Source of the DNA: Oscillospiraceae bacterium
GTDB taxonomy: Bacteria > Bacillota > Clostridia > Oscillospirales > Oscillospiraceae
Direction: 5' to 3'
DNA: 33,807 nt
Assembly (NCBI GenBank): GCA_017458825.1
Contig: JAFSZX010000003.1
Coordinates: forward strand, 1-33,807
Below, in pieces: positions 24,551 through 31,938 of the stretch (within the stretch, counting starts at the first letter, position 1; each line of letters opens with the position of its first letter). The position numbers and the translations under genes were made by a program. The notes beneath the pieces were generated by a model. That model was given only the letters and a program-made list of their open reading frames with translations, was not told where the DNA came from and searched no databases.

Positions 24551-24781
24551 ATGAAGGAACTGTTGCTCTACATTGCCAAAAGCCTTGTCACACAGCCGGA
24601 TCAGGTCAGTGTGACCGAGGTGGAGCAGGGTGACGAGCTGACGCTGGAGTTGCGTGTCGCGCCCGAAGATATGGGAAAGGTGATCGGCCGGCAGGGCAGG
24701 ATCGCCAAAGAGATCCGCACCGTTGTGCGCTCTTATGCCCAGCGAAAAGGCGTTAAAGTCTCTGTGGACATTGTGGACTAA
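24551..24781 (+). CDS. khpA: KH domain RNA-binding protein KhpA
   Basis: A 76-residue single KH-domain protein (YlqC family, KhpA in pneumococci, where it pairs with KhpB/Jag and binds many RNAs). The KH signature VIGRQGRIAKEIRTVVRS spans about residues 40-57, with GRQG as the GxxG loop. It lies 15 nt after rpsP. A strong terminator follows at once, so the usual rimM-trmD-rplS genes are not part of this transcript. Confidence 0.95.
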   Translation: MKELLLYIAKSLVTQPDQVSVTEVEQGDELTLELRVAPEDMGKVIGRQGRIAKEIRTVVRSYAQRKGVKVSVDIVD

Positions 24782-24790
24782 ATCCGAAGG

Positions 24791-24831
24791 AAAGACGGCT
24801 TGCTGTTTTGTGCGGCAGGCCGTCTTTTTTT
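24791..24831 (+). terminator. Terminator of the ylxM-ffh-rpsP-khpA operon
   Basis: A 13-bp stem (24791-24803 with 24815-24827, containing G-T pairs) is followed by a T-run to 24831. It starts 9 nt after the khpA stop. Confidence 0.9.
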
Positions 24832-24854
24832 ATACCCGAAATCCCGCCTCGCCG

Positions 24855-24883
24855 TCATATCCGGGGACAACCTCTCATATAGT
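24855..24883 (+). promoter_or_regulatory. Sigma-E-like promoter of the spoIIIA operon
   Basis: TCATAT (24855-24860) and CATATAGT (24876-24883) are 15 bp apart. They resemble the sporulation sigma-E elements (ATAT-type -35, CATACAnT -10). No sigma-A-like pair is evident here. In spore formers spoIIIA is transcribed by sigma-E in the mother cell. Confidence 0.6.
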
Positions 24884-24914
24884 GGGTTAACAACGAACAA
24901 AGGAGTGATCGCTT

Positions 24915-25829
24915 TTGAATGCATCAGCGGACGGACTTCGCTTTGCCCGCGCGGTATCCATATTGCCGTCTCGCCTGCAACGCTTGACAGACCGTCTTTC
25001 GCAAGAGGAGAAAGCGTCGGCGGAGGAACTGCGGTTGCGAAGCGGACAGGCGCTCGGCGTAGTACTTCCCGACGGCGAGGTGAGTTTGGGCGAGGGCGTG
25101 ACGGTGACGCCGGAGGATCTGGAGCAGATCTGTGATCGTGTCACCGGCTATTCCCGATACCTGTCTTCGGAAACGGTGCGGCAGGGGTATCTGACGGCGG
25201 AGGGCGGCTTTCGTATCGGCGTGTGCGGCACTGCCGTCATGCGTGACGGCGCGGTGAAAGACCTGCGGGGGATCTCATCACTGACCATTCGCATCAGCCG
25301 TGCCTGTACCGACGCGGTGCAGTCACTGCTTCCCGCGCTCTATCCCGAAAACACCGTTTGCAGTACACTGATCCTCTCACCGCCTGGCTTGGGCAAAACC
25401 ACCCTGTTGCGGGATCTGATCCGCACGCTCTCCAATGGCTGTGCCGCCCTGCCGCCGTATCGCGTGGCGGTGGCGGACGAGCGTGGCGAGATCGCTGTCA
25501 TGCGTGACGGACAGGCGCAGATGGATGTGGGAGGGCATACGGACGTGTTGGACGGCTGTCCCAAAGCGCTGGCGATCCCCATGCTGCTTCGCAGTGCCGC
25601 GCCCCACGTTATTGCCGTGGACGAAATCACGGTGCAGGAGGATCTTTCCGCCATGTTTGCCGCCGCCAACTGCGGTGTGGCACTGTTGGCTACCGTACAT
25701 GCCGCCTCCCGCGGTGAGCTGTTGGAAAAACCGCTTTTTAAGCGCCTTTTGCGCATGAACGTGTTCAAAAAAGCGGTGGTGATCCGTATGGCGGAGGGGC
25801 GCCGCGTCTACGATGTGGAATCGCTGTGA
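24915..25829 (+). CDS. spoIIIAA: Stage III sporulation protein AA (ATPase)
   Basis: The secretion-type ATPase of the SpoIIIA-SpoIIQ channel between mother cell and forespore. The 304 residues hold Walker A PPGLGKTTLLRD (residues ~156-167), a conserved ADERGEIAV segment near 190 and the Walker B-like HVIAVDEIT near 232. The start is TTG at 24915, with AAAGGAG ~10 nt upstream; the nearby ATG at 24919 is out of frame. Its stop overlaps the GTG of spoIIIAB. Confidence 0.96.
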   Translation: MNASADGLRFARAVSILPSRLQRLTDRLSQEEKASAEELRLRSGQALGVVLPDGEVSLGEGVTVTPEDLEQICDRVTGYSRYLSSETVRQGYLTAEGGFRIGVCGTAVMRDGAVKDLRGISSLTIRISRACTDAVQSLLPALYPENTVCSTLILSPPGLGKTTLLRDLIRTLSNGCAALPPYRVAVADERGEIAVMRDGQAQMDVGGHTDVLDGCPKALAIPMLLRSAAPHVIAVDEITVQEDLSAMFAAANCGVALLATVHAASRGELLEKPLFKRLLRMNVFKKAVVIRMAEGRRVYDVESL

Positions 25830-26302
25830 AACTGCTGGGCGCTTTGTGCATCCTCTCCGGCGGTGCGGGAGGTTTTTTGGCGTTTTTGGCGGCGGAACGC
25901 CGGGAGTTGCGGACTTTGTGGGACCTCTCGCAAGCCGTGGGACTGATCCAGAGCGGTGTGCGGTGGAAAAAGATACCGGTGCCTCGGATCATAGAAGAGC
26001 TGTCAGAGAGGGAACTCTCGGGCGTCTATTTTCAAAAAGTGACGGAGAGTTTGAAAAGTGGTTTTCCTTTACAGAACGCATGGGAAAAGGGATTCCGGGA
26101 TCTGTCCGGCGAGTGCGGCGCGGCGATCCGCACGATGGAGTGGGGCGGCGATGAAAAGCAGGTGCTGGGCGCGTTGGAGTATCTGCGCTTGACGATTAGC
26201 GCCCAGTATGAACGGCGTCGTGAGGAACTGCAGCGCAAAGGACGGCTGTCCGCGGCGGCGGCGCTGTGTCTTGCCGGTGTACTGGTGGTGATTCTGGCGT
26301 GA
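25826..26302 (+). CDS. spoIIIAB: Stage III sporulation protein AB
   Basis: A 158-residue membrane protein with helices at both ends (LLGALCILSGGAGGFLAFLA; AAAALCLAGVLVVILA), related to type II secretion F-type proteins. RRELRTLWDLSQAVGLIQSGV and the FPLQNAWEKG region are family features. It starts at GTG 25826, inside the spoIIIAA stop (GTGA). Confidence 0.94.
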   Translation: MKLLGALCILSGGAGGFLAFLAAERRELRTLWDLSQAVGLIQSGVRWKKIPVPRIIEELSERELSGVYFQKVTESLKSGFPLQNAWEKGFRDLSGECGAAIRTMEWGGDEKQVLGALEYLRLTISAQYERRREELQRKGRLSAAAALCLAGVLVVILA

Positions 26303-26318
26303 TGGTTGAGGGTAGGCA

Positions 26319-26513
26319 ATGGACGTTGAACTGATATTCAAAATTGCCGCTGTGGGGATTCTTGTGGCGGTGCTGAATCAACTGCTGATCCGCAGCGGGC
26401 GGGAAGAGCAGGCGATGATGACCACACTGGCGGGGCTGGTGGTGGTGATGATGCTGTTACTGCAAAAGATCAGCGACTTATTTCTGCTGGTCAAGTCGCT
26501 GTTCGCCCTGTAA
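26319..26513 (+). CDS. spoIIIAC: Stage III sporulation protein AC
   Basis: A 64-residue protein with two membrane helices, the usual size for AC. IFKIAAVGILVAVLNQLL and the second helix VVVMMLLLQKISDLF match the family. The start follows TTGAGGG. spoIIIAD begins 2 nt after its stop. Confidence 0.95.
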   Translation: MDVELIFKIAAVGILVAVLNQLLIRSGREEQAMMTTLAGLVVVMMLLLQKISDLFLLVKSLFAL

Positions 26514-26515
26514 CC

Positions 26516-26902
26516 GTGGAAACGATCATTCGGATCGGCGCCGTCTGCGTATTGGGCGCTGTCATGGCTTTGTATCTGGCACGGTATCTGCCGGAATCGG
26601 GCATGCTGATCGCGCTGACGGTCTGTGCCGTAGCGGGCGCGGCGTTGCTGACACCGCTGGGGGAAATTCTTACCTTCGTGCAGACCATGGCGGCGTGGAG
26701 CGGCATGGAGGAAAGCGTTTTCCATCCGCTGTTGAAAACCGTGGGGATCGCCGTTTTGTCCCGCCTGGGGGCGGAACTGTGCCGTGACGCGGGGCAAAAC
26801 GCGCTGGCGGCGTTGGCGGAGCTGGGCGGCGCGGTGGGGGCGCTGTTGGTGTCACTGCCGCTTTTGCAGGCGGTATGGGAACTGTTGGAGGGCTTGGTGT
26901 GA
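26516..26902 (+). CDS. spoIIIAD: Stage III sporulation protein AD
   Basis: A 128-residue membrane protein with about four hydrophobic segments and the family stretch SVFHPLLKTVGIAVLSRLGAELCRDAGQNALA, given here as positions ~64-97. It starts at GTG 26516, with little Shine-Dalgarno of its own, so coupling to spoIIIAC is likely. Its TGA overlaps the GTG of spoIIIAE. Confidence 0.94.
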   Translation: METIIRIGAVCVLGAVMALYLARYLPESGMLIALTVCAVAGAALLTPLGEILTFVQTMAAWSGMEESVFHPLLKTVGIAVLSRLGAELCRDAGQNALAALAELGGAVGALLVSLPLLQAVWELLEGLV

Positions 26903-27987
26903 AGGGCTTATGTGGCGCGGTGTGCGCCGTACTGCTGGTCATATCCGCCGTGGTGACGGCGTGGGGCGAGGAAGGCGTACCGGCAGAGCTGTTTGAGGCG
27001 CTGACGCCGGAGGCGGAGGCGCAGATGGAACAGATCACCTCCGACGCCGCGCCGCAAAACATACTGCTCAACGGGCTTTCCTATATCCGCCAATACCTGC
27101 TGGAGAACGTGTTTTCCGCCTTTCGCGGACAGCTTGCCGCGGCGGTCATGATTCTGGCGGTGGTGATCCTATGCGGTATATCGGCACAGCTCTGTCCCGG
27201 GGAGCAGAGCGCCGGAACGGTGACGTTGGCAGGCGCGCTGGCAATCACTCTGTTGGCGGTAGGCGGCGTTCGTTCCATGCTGGGCACGGGGCGGGAGACC
27301 ATCGACGCGCTGGACGTGTTCTCCAAGGCGCTCTTACCGACGCTGGCGGCGGCAACCGCTTCCTCCGGCGGCTTGATCAGCGCCGGCGTACAGCAGGTGG
27401 CGACGGTGATGTTTGCCGATTTTTTGATGACGCTTATCCGTCAGGTGCTGATGCCGGTGGTGTGCGTGTATATCGCCGTGGCAGTGGCGGAAGCGCTGTT
27501 GCCCCAGCACCCCATCAAACGGCTTCGCGGCGGGATCGGCAAGGCGGTCACCTGGGCGCTGACGGTGATGCTGGTGCTCTTTACCGGCTACCTGACGGTG
27601 TCCGGCTCCGTCGCCGCGTCCTCCGACGCGCTGACACTGCGCCTGACACGCACCGCCATCGGCACGGCGGTACCGGTGGTAGGCGGTATCATTTCCGAGG
27701 CGACGGAGAGCGTGCTGGCAGGAGCGGGACTGTTGAAAAACTCCATTGGCGTCTTTGGGATGTTGGGGGTCCTCTTGATCTGTCTTACACCGTTTATGCA
27801 CTTGGCGGTACAGTATCTCACCTTTAAGCTTACGGCGTTTTTCGCCTCACTGGCAGGATCGGAACCGCTGGTGGAGCTGATCGACGCGTTAGGCACCGCC
27901 TTTGCGCTGGTACTGGGTATGGCGGGCTCCTGCGCCGTATTGCTGTTGATCTCGGTATCATCCACCGTATCGGCGGTGCGGCTATGA
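26899..27987 (+). CDS. spoIIIAE: Stage III sporulation protein AE
   Basis: A 362-residue polytopic membrane protein with an N-terminal signal sequence (GLCGAVCAVLLVISAVVTAW), an extracytoplasmic segment and then about eight hydrophobic segments. LLPTLAAATASSGG and the IISEATESVLAGAGLLKNSIG region are typical. The GTG at 26899 overlaps the spoIIIAD stop by 4 nt; an ATG at 26875 in frame would overlap more and spoil the signal peptide. Its stop overlaps the spoIIIAF ATG. Confidence 0.95.
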   Translation: MKGLCGAVCAVLLVISAVVTAWGEEGVPAELFEALTPEAEAQMEQITSDAAPQNILLNGLSYIRQYLLENVFSAFRGQLAAAVMILAVVILCGISAQLCPGEQSAGTVTLAGALAITLLAVGGVRSMLGTGRETIDALDVFSKALLPTLAAATASSGGLISAGVQQVATVMFADFLMTLIRQVLMPVVCVYIAVAVAEALLPQHPIKRLRGGIGKAVTWALTVMLVLFTGYLTVSGSVAASSDALTLRLTRTAIGTAVPVVGGIISEATESVLAGAGLLKNSIGVFGMLGVLLICLTPFMHLAVQYLTFKLTAFFASLAGSEPLVELIDALGTAFALVLGMAGSCAVLLLISVSSTVSAVRL

Positions 27988-28457
27988 GCGGGGGAATGAT
28001 ACGCCCGTGGCTGTTGGGGGTCGCCGCGGCGGTACTGATCATCACGGCGGCATACGCTGTGACCCCCGGCGGAAAGCCCCGCGCGGCGATCCGCTTTTGT
28101 GCCGGCGTGCTGCTGATCTGGATGCTGCTCAGGCCGCTGAGCGGTTGGAACGCGGATTGGTTCGGCGAGTCCTTCAGCGCGGCAAGCCGCAGTATCGATC
28201 AGCAGATCGAACAGTATCGGGAGGAAAATATGAAACGCATGGAAGAGGTCATAGCGGACAAAACGGAAGCATATATTGCGGACAAGGGAGCCCAATGGGG
28301 GATCACCTGCCATCCGCAGGTGGAGACACAGCGCCGGGACGGCGTTGCCTACCCCTACCGCGTGGTCATGGACGTACCGATGCACCGAGGACTATCCGCC
28401 TATCTCACCGAACAGTTGGATATACCGCCGGAGCGGCAGATCTGGCAGGAGGGATAG
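27984..28457 (+). CDS. spoIIIAF: Stage III sporulation protein AF
   Basis: A 157-residue protein with two N-terminal membrane helices and a soluble extracytoplasmic domain of the ring-building fold. IRFCAGVLLIWMLLRPL is the second helix, and an amphipathic helix (DQQIEQYREENMKRMEEVIADK) follows. The ATG overlaps the spoIIIAE stop (ATGA). spoIIIAG starts 2 nt after its stop. Confidence 0.94.
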   Translation: MSGGMIRPWLLGVAAAVLIITAAYAVTPGGKPRAAIRFCAGVLLIWMLLRPLSGWNADWFGESFSAASRSIDQQIEQYREENMKRMEEVIADKTEAYIADKGAQWGITCHPQVETQRRDGVAYPYRVVMDVPMHRGLSAYLTEQLDIPPERQIWQEG

Positions 28458-28459
28458 AG

Positions 28460-28954
28460 ATGAAAACGGTAGCATGGAAAAAGATTTTGGGGAAGTACAA
28501 GTTTCCGCTGTTGATCCTTTTGGCGGGCGTACTGCTGATGGTGATACCGTCACTGGGAAAAAAGTCATCCGGTGAGATAACGGCGGCAACGGTTTCGGCG
28601 GATTACTCGCTGGAGGAGATCGAGCGCCGGATGGAAGAGGTACTTTCCCAGATCGACGGGGTGGGGAAAATGCGCTTACTGCTCACGGTATCCGGCGCGT
28701 CACAGCTCTGCCTTGCCCAGGACGTGGACAGCGGCTCCGACCGCGACCGGCGTGAAACAGTGACCGTCAATCGCGGCAGCGGCTATCAGGAGGTGGTGGT
28801 GACCGGCGAGGTATATCCAACGTATCAAGGCGCGGTGATCGTATGCCAGGGCGCAGGCAGCAATGCGGTGCGTCTGGCGCTCATCGAGGCGGTATCTGCC
28901 TTGACCGGTTTGACCGCCGATAAGATCGCAATTGAAAAGTGGAAACATTCATAG
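28460..28954 (+). CDS. spoIIIAG: Stage III sporulation protein AG
   Basis: A 164-residue protein with one N-terminal membrane helix (FPLLILLAGVLLMVIPSLG) and an extracytoplasmic domain that in B. subtilis forms a large ring in the intermembrane space. LEEIERRMEEVLSQIDGVGKM and the VVVTGEVYPTYQGAVIVCQGA region are family marks. The ATG at 28460 follows GGAGGGATAGAG. It is shorter than B. subtilis AG (about 229 residues), as is common in Clostridia. Confidence 0.95.
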   Translation: MKTVAWKKILGKYKFPLLILLAGVLLMVIPSLGKKSSGEITAATVSADYSLEEIERRMEEVLSQIDGVGKMRLLLTVSGASQLCLAQDVDSGSDRDRRETVTVNRGSGYQEVVVTGEVYPTYQGAVIVCQGAGSNAVRLALIEAVSALTGLTADKIAIEKWKHS

Positions 28955-28965
28955 GAGGGGAACGT

Positions 28966-29508
28966 ATGAAAACTATTTGGAAAAAACGCGCGGTGATCGC
29001 AAGCGTCCTGCTGCTGGTGTGCGCGGCGGTGTATCTGAACTGGCGCTATTCCGGACAGGTGGCAGACAGCTCGAAGGTGTTGGGCGAATCTACGCTGGTC
29101 AATGCCGGACAGACGCCGTCGGAGGCGGAGGACATATCGACGCCGGTGGTGGAGGAGAACGACTACTTTGCCACGGCGCGGTTAAGCCGTAAGCAGGCGC
29201 GTGACAGTGCTATCAGTATGCTCCAGACGGCGGAGGTGGACGAGAACGCCGACGAGGATACGCTCAACGAGGCGTCCAAGACGCTGCAGGTGCTGGCGGC
29301 GTACACCGTAGCGGAATCCCAGATCGAAAGCCTCGTTACGGCGAAAGGCTATCCGGACTGCGTGACGTTTATGGGCGAAGAATCTGTCAGCGTGGTGGTT
29401 TCCGCGCCGGAGGGCTTGACCGCCACCGACGTGGCGCGCATCAAGGACATCGTGGTCAGCGAAACGGATTACACGCCGGAACAGATCAAGATCCTGGAGG
29501 CAAATTAA
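28966..29508 (+). CDS. spoIIIAH: Stage III sporulation protein AH
   Basis: A 180-residue single-pass protein (helix at ~9-24) whose extracytoplasmic YscJ/FliF-like domain binds SpoIIQ across the septum. YFATARLSRKQARDSAISML and GYPDCVTFMGEESVSVVV match the family. The ATG at 28966 is preceded by AGGAGGGG. The operon has all eight genes AA to AH, so a functional engulfment-stage channel is expected. Confidence 0.96.
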   Translation: MKTIWKKRAVIASVLLLVCAAVYLNWRYSGQVADSSKVLGESTLVNAGQTPSEAEDISTPVVEENDYFATARLSRKQARDSAISMLQTAEVDENADEDTLNEASKTLQVLAAYTVAESQIESLVTAKGYPDCVTFMGEESVSVVVSAPEGLTATDVARIKDIVVSETDYTPEQIKILEAN

Positions 29509-29511
29509 CTG

Positions 29512-29540
29512 TTGTAATTTCTCGGGGAAAATGGTATACT
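29512..29540 (+). promoter_or_regulatory. Promoter of the asp23-nusB-xseAB-ispA group
   Basis: TTGTAA (29512-29517) and TATACT (29535-29540) are separated by 17 bp, just after the spoIIIAH stop. It would separate vegetative genes from the sporulation operon. Confidence 0.75.
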
Positions 29541-29591
29541 GATCGTGTATCGTCCAACCAAAGACAACAACAGTGAGGAGAACGTTTTGCT

Positions 29592-29951
29592 ATGGCTGAT
29601 AATAAAGAGTATGTGGTCCGTCAGGAGGAAGCCGGCAATATCCAGATCTCGGAGGAAGTGATCGCCAATCTCGCCGCCGCCACCGCGCAGGAGGTGGACG
29701 GTGTGGGCGGATTGCTCAGCGGCAACGTGTCCGATCTGGTGGGCGGCAAGAAGATGACCATTAAAGGTGTGCGGGTCGAGATGGAGGATGAAGGACTGGT
29801 AGTGCATCTCTTTTTGACCATCCGTTACGGCTGTGAGATCGCGGACGTGGCGGGTAAGGTGCAGCAGGCGGTGTTCAACACGCTGGAGGGCGCGACCGGC
29901 TTTAAAGTCCGTGCGGTGAACGTACACGTCGGCGGCATCAGCTTTAACTAA
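29592..29951 (+). CDS. Asp23/Gls24 family envelope stress protein
   Basis: A 119-residue DUF322 protein with the family opening IQISEEVIANLAAATAQEVDGV. It has the strand pattern KGVRVEMEDEGLVVHLFLTIRYG and the ending VNVHVGGISF. In staphylococci Asp23 sits at the membrane and is linked to cell-envelope stress; in Clostridia a copy precedes nusB, as here. No membrane anchor of its own is visible, and the usual partner AmaP is not encoded beside it. The start follows GAGGAGAACG. Confidence 0.94.
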   Translation: MADNKEYVVRQEEAGNIQISEEVIANLAAATAQEVDGVGGLLSGNVSDLVGGKKMTIKGVRVEMEDEGLVVHLFLTIRYGCEIADVAGKVQQAVFNTLEGATGFKVRAVNVHVGGISFN

Positions 29952-29984
29952 ACGATCGATGAAAGAGAAAAGGGATTTGCAGTT

Positions 29985-30434
29985 ATGACACGCAGTACCG
30001 CACGGGAGATTGCCGCCCATCTGGCTTATGAGTTGAGCTTTACCGAACTGCCGGTGGAGGAGTTTTTGGCCCGGCGTCTTTGCTCCGAGCATTTTGAGGC
30101 GCTGGCGCCGGAATGTCCGCTGTACGGCGAGATGCCCAATGAAAAGCAAAAGGCGTATATTTGCCGTCTGATCCGCGGCGTGGCGGAACACGGCGCCGAG
30201 CTGGACGATTATATCGGTAAGTACGCGCAGGGTTGGCGTTTTGAGCGCATTTCGCTGATGGCTTCCGCCTTGATGCGGATCGCCATGTATGAGGTGCTCT
30301 ACATGCCGGATATTCCCAACGCCGCCGCCATCAACGAGGCGGTGGAGCTGGCGAAACAATACGAGGCGCCGGAAACGGTGCGGTTTCTCAACGGGATCCT
30401 TGGCAGCTTTGTGCGCGGAGAGATCCGGGATTGA
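29985..30434 (+). CDS. nusB: Transcription antitermination protein NusB
   Basis: A 149-residue all-helical protein that with NusE (S10) binds boxA and supports rRNA transcription. STAREIAAHLAYELSF at the start and FERISLMASALMRIAMYEVLY, INEAVELAKQYE and FLNGILG near the end are the family signature. It lies 33 nt after the Asp23-like gene. Confidence 0.96.
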   Translation: MTRSTAREIAAHLAYELSFTELPVEEFLARRLCSEHFEALAPECPLYGEMPNEKQKAYICRLIRGVAEHGAELDDYIGKYAQGWRFERISLMASALMRIAMYEVLYMPDIPNAAAINEAVELAKQYEAPETVRFLNGILGSFVRGEIRD

Positions 30435-30445
30435 GAGTGGTTTCG

Positions 30446-30472
30446 GGCAGGGCGCGGCGGCGCTCTGCCTTT
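30446..30472 (+). terminator. GC-rich hairpin between nusB and xseA
   Basis: Ten uninterrupted pairs (30446-30455 with 30460-30469, one G-T) close a GGCG loop, followed by only three T. It may be a weak intrinsic terminator or attenuator that lowers xseA expression relative to nusB, or a processing or stability element. Confidence 0.5.
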
Positions 30473-30497
30473 CCCTGTACAGGAGAGGAGGATGCTT

Positions 30498-31697
30498 ATG
30501 GAGCAGAGGATCTACTCTGTTGCCGAGATCAACGGCGATATTAAAAAGCTTATTGACGGCGCGCCGGAGCTGGGCGCCGTGTTGATCCGCGGCGAGTTGT
30601 CCAACTATAAGATCTATCCCTCCGGGCATCACTATTTCACGCTCAAAGACAGTGAAAGCTCTCTGCGGTGCGTGATGTTTAAAGGCAGCGCTGTCAAACT
30701 GCGGTTCCGTCCGGAAAACGGCATGAAGGTAATCGCCGCCGGACGGATCAGCGTGTTCCCGCGGGACGGTGCCTATCAGCTCTACTGCGGCGATCTGACC
30801 GCCGACGGGGTGGGCGATCTCCACGTCGCTTTTGAGCAGCTCAAGGGAAAGCTTTGGAAGGAAGGGCTGTTTGACGAGAGCCATAAAAAGCCGTTGCCGC
30901 CGTATCCGCGGCGCATCGGTATCATTACCTCTTCCGCCGGCGCGGCGGTACACGATATGATCCGCATCCTCCGTCGCCGCTATCCCATCGCCAAGGTGAT
31001 CCTTTTGCCGGTGCGGGTGCAGGGCGTGGAGGCACCGCCGGAGATCGTGGGCGCGATCAAGTATGCCAACCGTTATCAGGTGGCGGACGTGCTGATCACC
31101 GGACGTGGCGGCGGTTCGCTGGAGGATCTGTGGGCGTTCAACGATGAGCGCGTGGCGCGGGCGATCTATGACTCGGAACTGCCGGTGATCTCCGCCGTGG
31201 GTCATGAGCCGGACGTGACTATTTCCGATTTCGTGGCGGATCGCCGAGCCTCTACGCCGTCCAACGCGGCGGAGATCGCCGTGCCGGATATGGCGGAGCT
31301 GTTGCGCTGGATGCACAACGCCTCCGGACGGATGAGTCAGGGCGTGCGCAATACCCTCTCCCGTGAACAAAAGCGCTTGAGCGTATTGGAGCAAAAGCGT
31401 GTGATGGCCGATCCCACGGCGTTTTTGCAGGATCGGCGGCTGCAGCTTGATCTTGTTTATCAGCGTTTGCTGGCGGCGGAAAAAGGAAAGGTGGACGCGC
31501 AGGCACGGCGTTTTGCCTCCCTTGCGGCGTCGCTGGACGCGATCAGTCCGCTGAAAGTGCTCGGCCGGGGCTACGCCATGGCGCAGACGGCGCAGGGCGA
31601 GGTGCTGCGGAGCAGTGCGCAGGTATCGGCAGGAGAGAAGATCCGTGTGGTGCTGGGCGAGGGAAGCCTTGACTGTACGGTGAACGATAAGGAATAG
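30498..31697 (+). CDS. xseA: Exodeoxyribonuclease VII large subunit
   Basis: The catalytic subunit of the single-strand-specific exonuclease VII. The 399 residues have an N-terminal OB fold (1-100; LIRGELSNYKIYPSGHHYFTLKD) and the catalytic domain with RRIGIITSSAGAAVHDMI, LITGRGGGSLEDLWAFND and SAVGHEPDVTISDFVADRRA. A coiled-coil region and the C-terminal LGRGYAM segment complete it. Two ATGs lie close together (30492 and 30498). The first abuts the AGGAGG, the second has a normal 6-nt spacing, so I chose 30498. Confidence 0.97.
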   Translation: MEQRIYSVAEINGDIKKLIDGAPELGAVLIRGELSNYKIYPSGHHYFTLKDSESSLRCVMFKGSAVKLRFRPENGMKVIAAGRISVFPRDGAYQLYCGDLTADGVGDLHVAFEQLKGKLWKEGLFDESHKKPLPPYPRRIGIITSSAGAAVHDMIRILRRRYPIAKVILLPVRVQGVEAPPEIVGAIKYANRYQVADVLITGRGGGSLEDLWAFNDERVARAIYDSELPVISAVGHEPDVTISDFVADRRASTPSNAAEIAVPDMAELLRWMHNASGRMSQGVRNTLSREQKRLSVLEQKRVMADPTAFLQDRRLQLDLVYQRLLAAEKGKVDAQARRFASLAASLDAISPLKVLGRGYAMAQTAQGEVLRSSAQVSAGEKIRVVLGEGSLDCTVNDKE

Positions 31698-31710
31698 GAG
31701 GCGTGTCGGG

Positions 31711-31935
31711 ATGGAAAAGACGTTTGAAGAGAACATGGCGCGGCTGGAAGCGATCGTGGAGCGATTGGAAAAGGGTGAGGCGAAACTGGGCGAGTCTATG
31801 GCGCTGTTTGAAGAGGGGACGGGATTGATCCGTCTTTGCCGTCAGGAGCTGGACCGCGCTGAACAGCAGGTAGTCAAGCTGATGAAGGGCGCGGACGGCG
31901 CGCCGGTGGAAACCGATTTTCTCACGGAGGATTGA
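31711..31935 (+). CDS. xseB: Exodeoxyribonuclease VII small subunit
   Basis: A 74-residue helical protein with FEENMARLEAIVERLEKGEA and LEESMALFEEG-type sequence (here LGESMALFEEGTGL), the usual XseB pattern. It forms the small-subunit bundles on XseA. It lies 13 nt after xseA and 3 nt before the next start. Confidence 0.97.
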   Translation: MEKTFEENMARLEAIVERLEKGEAKLGESMALFEEGTGLIRLCRQELDRAEQQVVKLMKGADGAPVETDFLTED

Positions 31936-31938
31936 TCT

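Noticed and set aside
29505-31736. A 743-codon open frame on the minus strand, opposite asp23, nusB and xseA
   Set aside because: It lies antisense to three well-recognised genes, has a His/Arg/Leu-rich composition with no family likeness, and arises because GC-rich codons leave few stops on the opposite strand.
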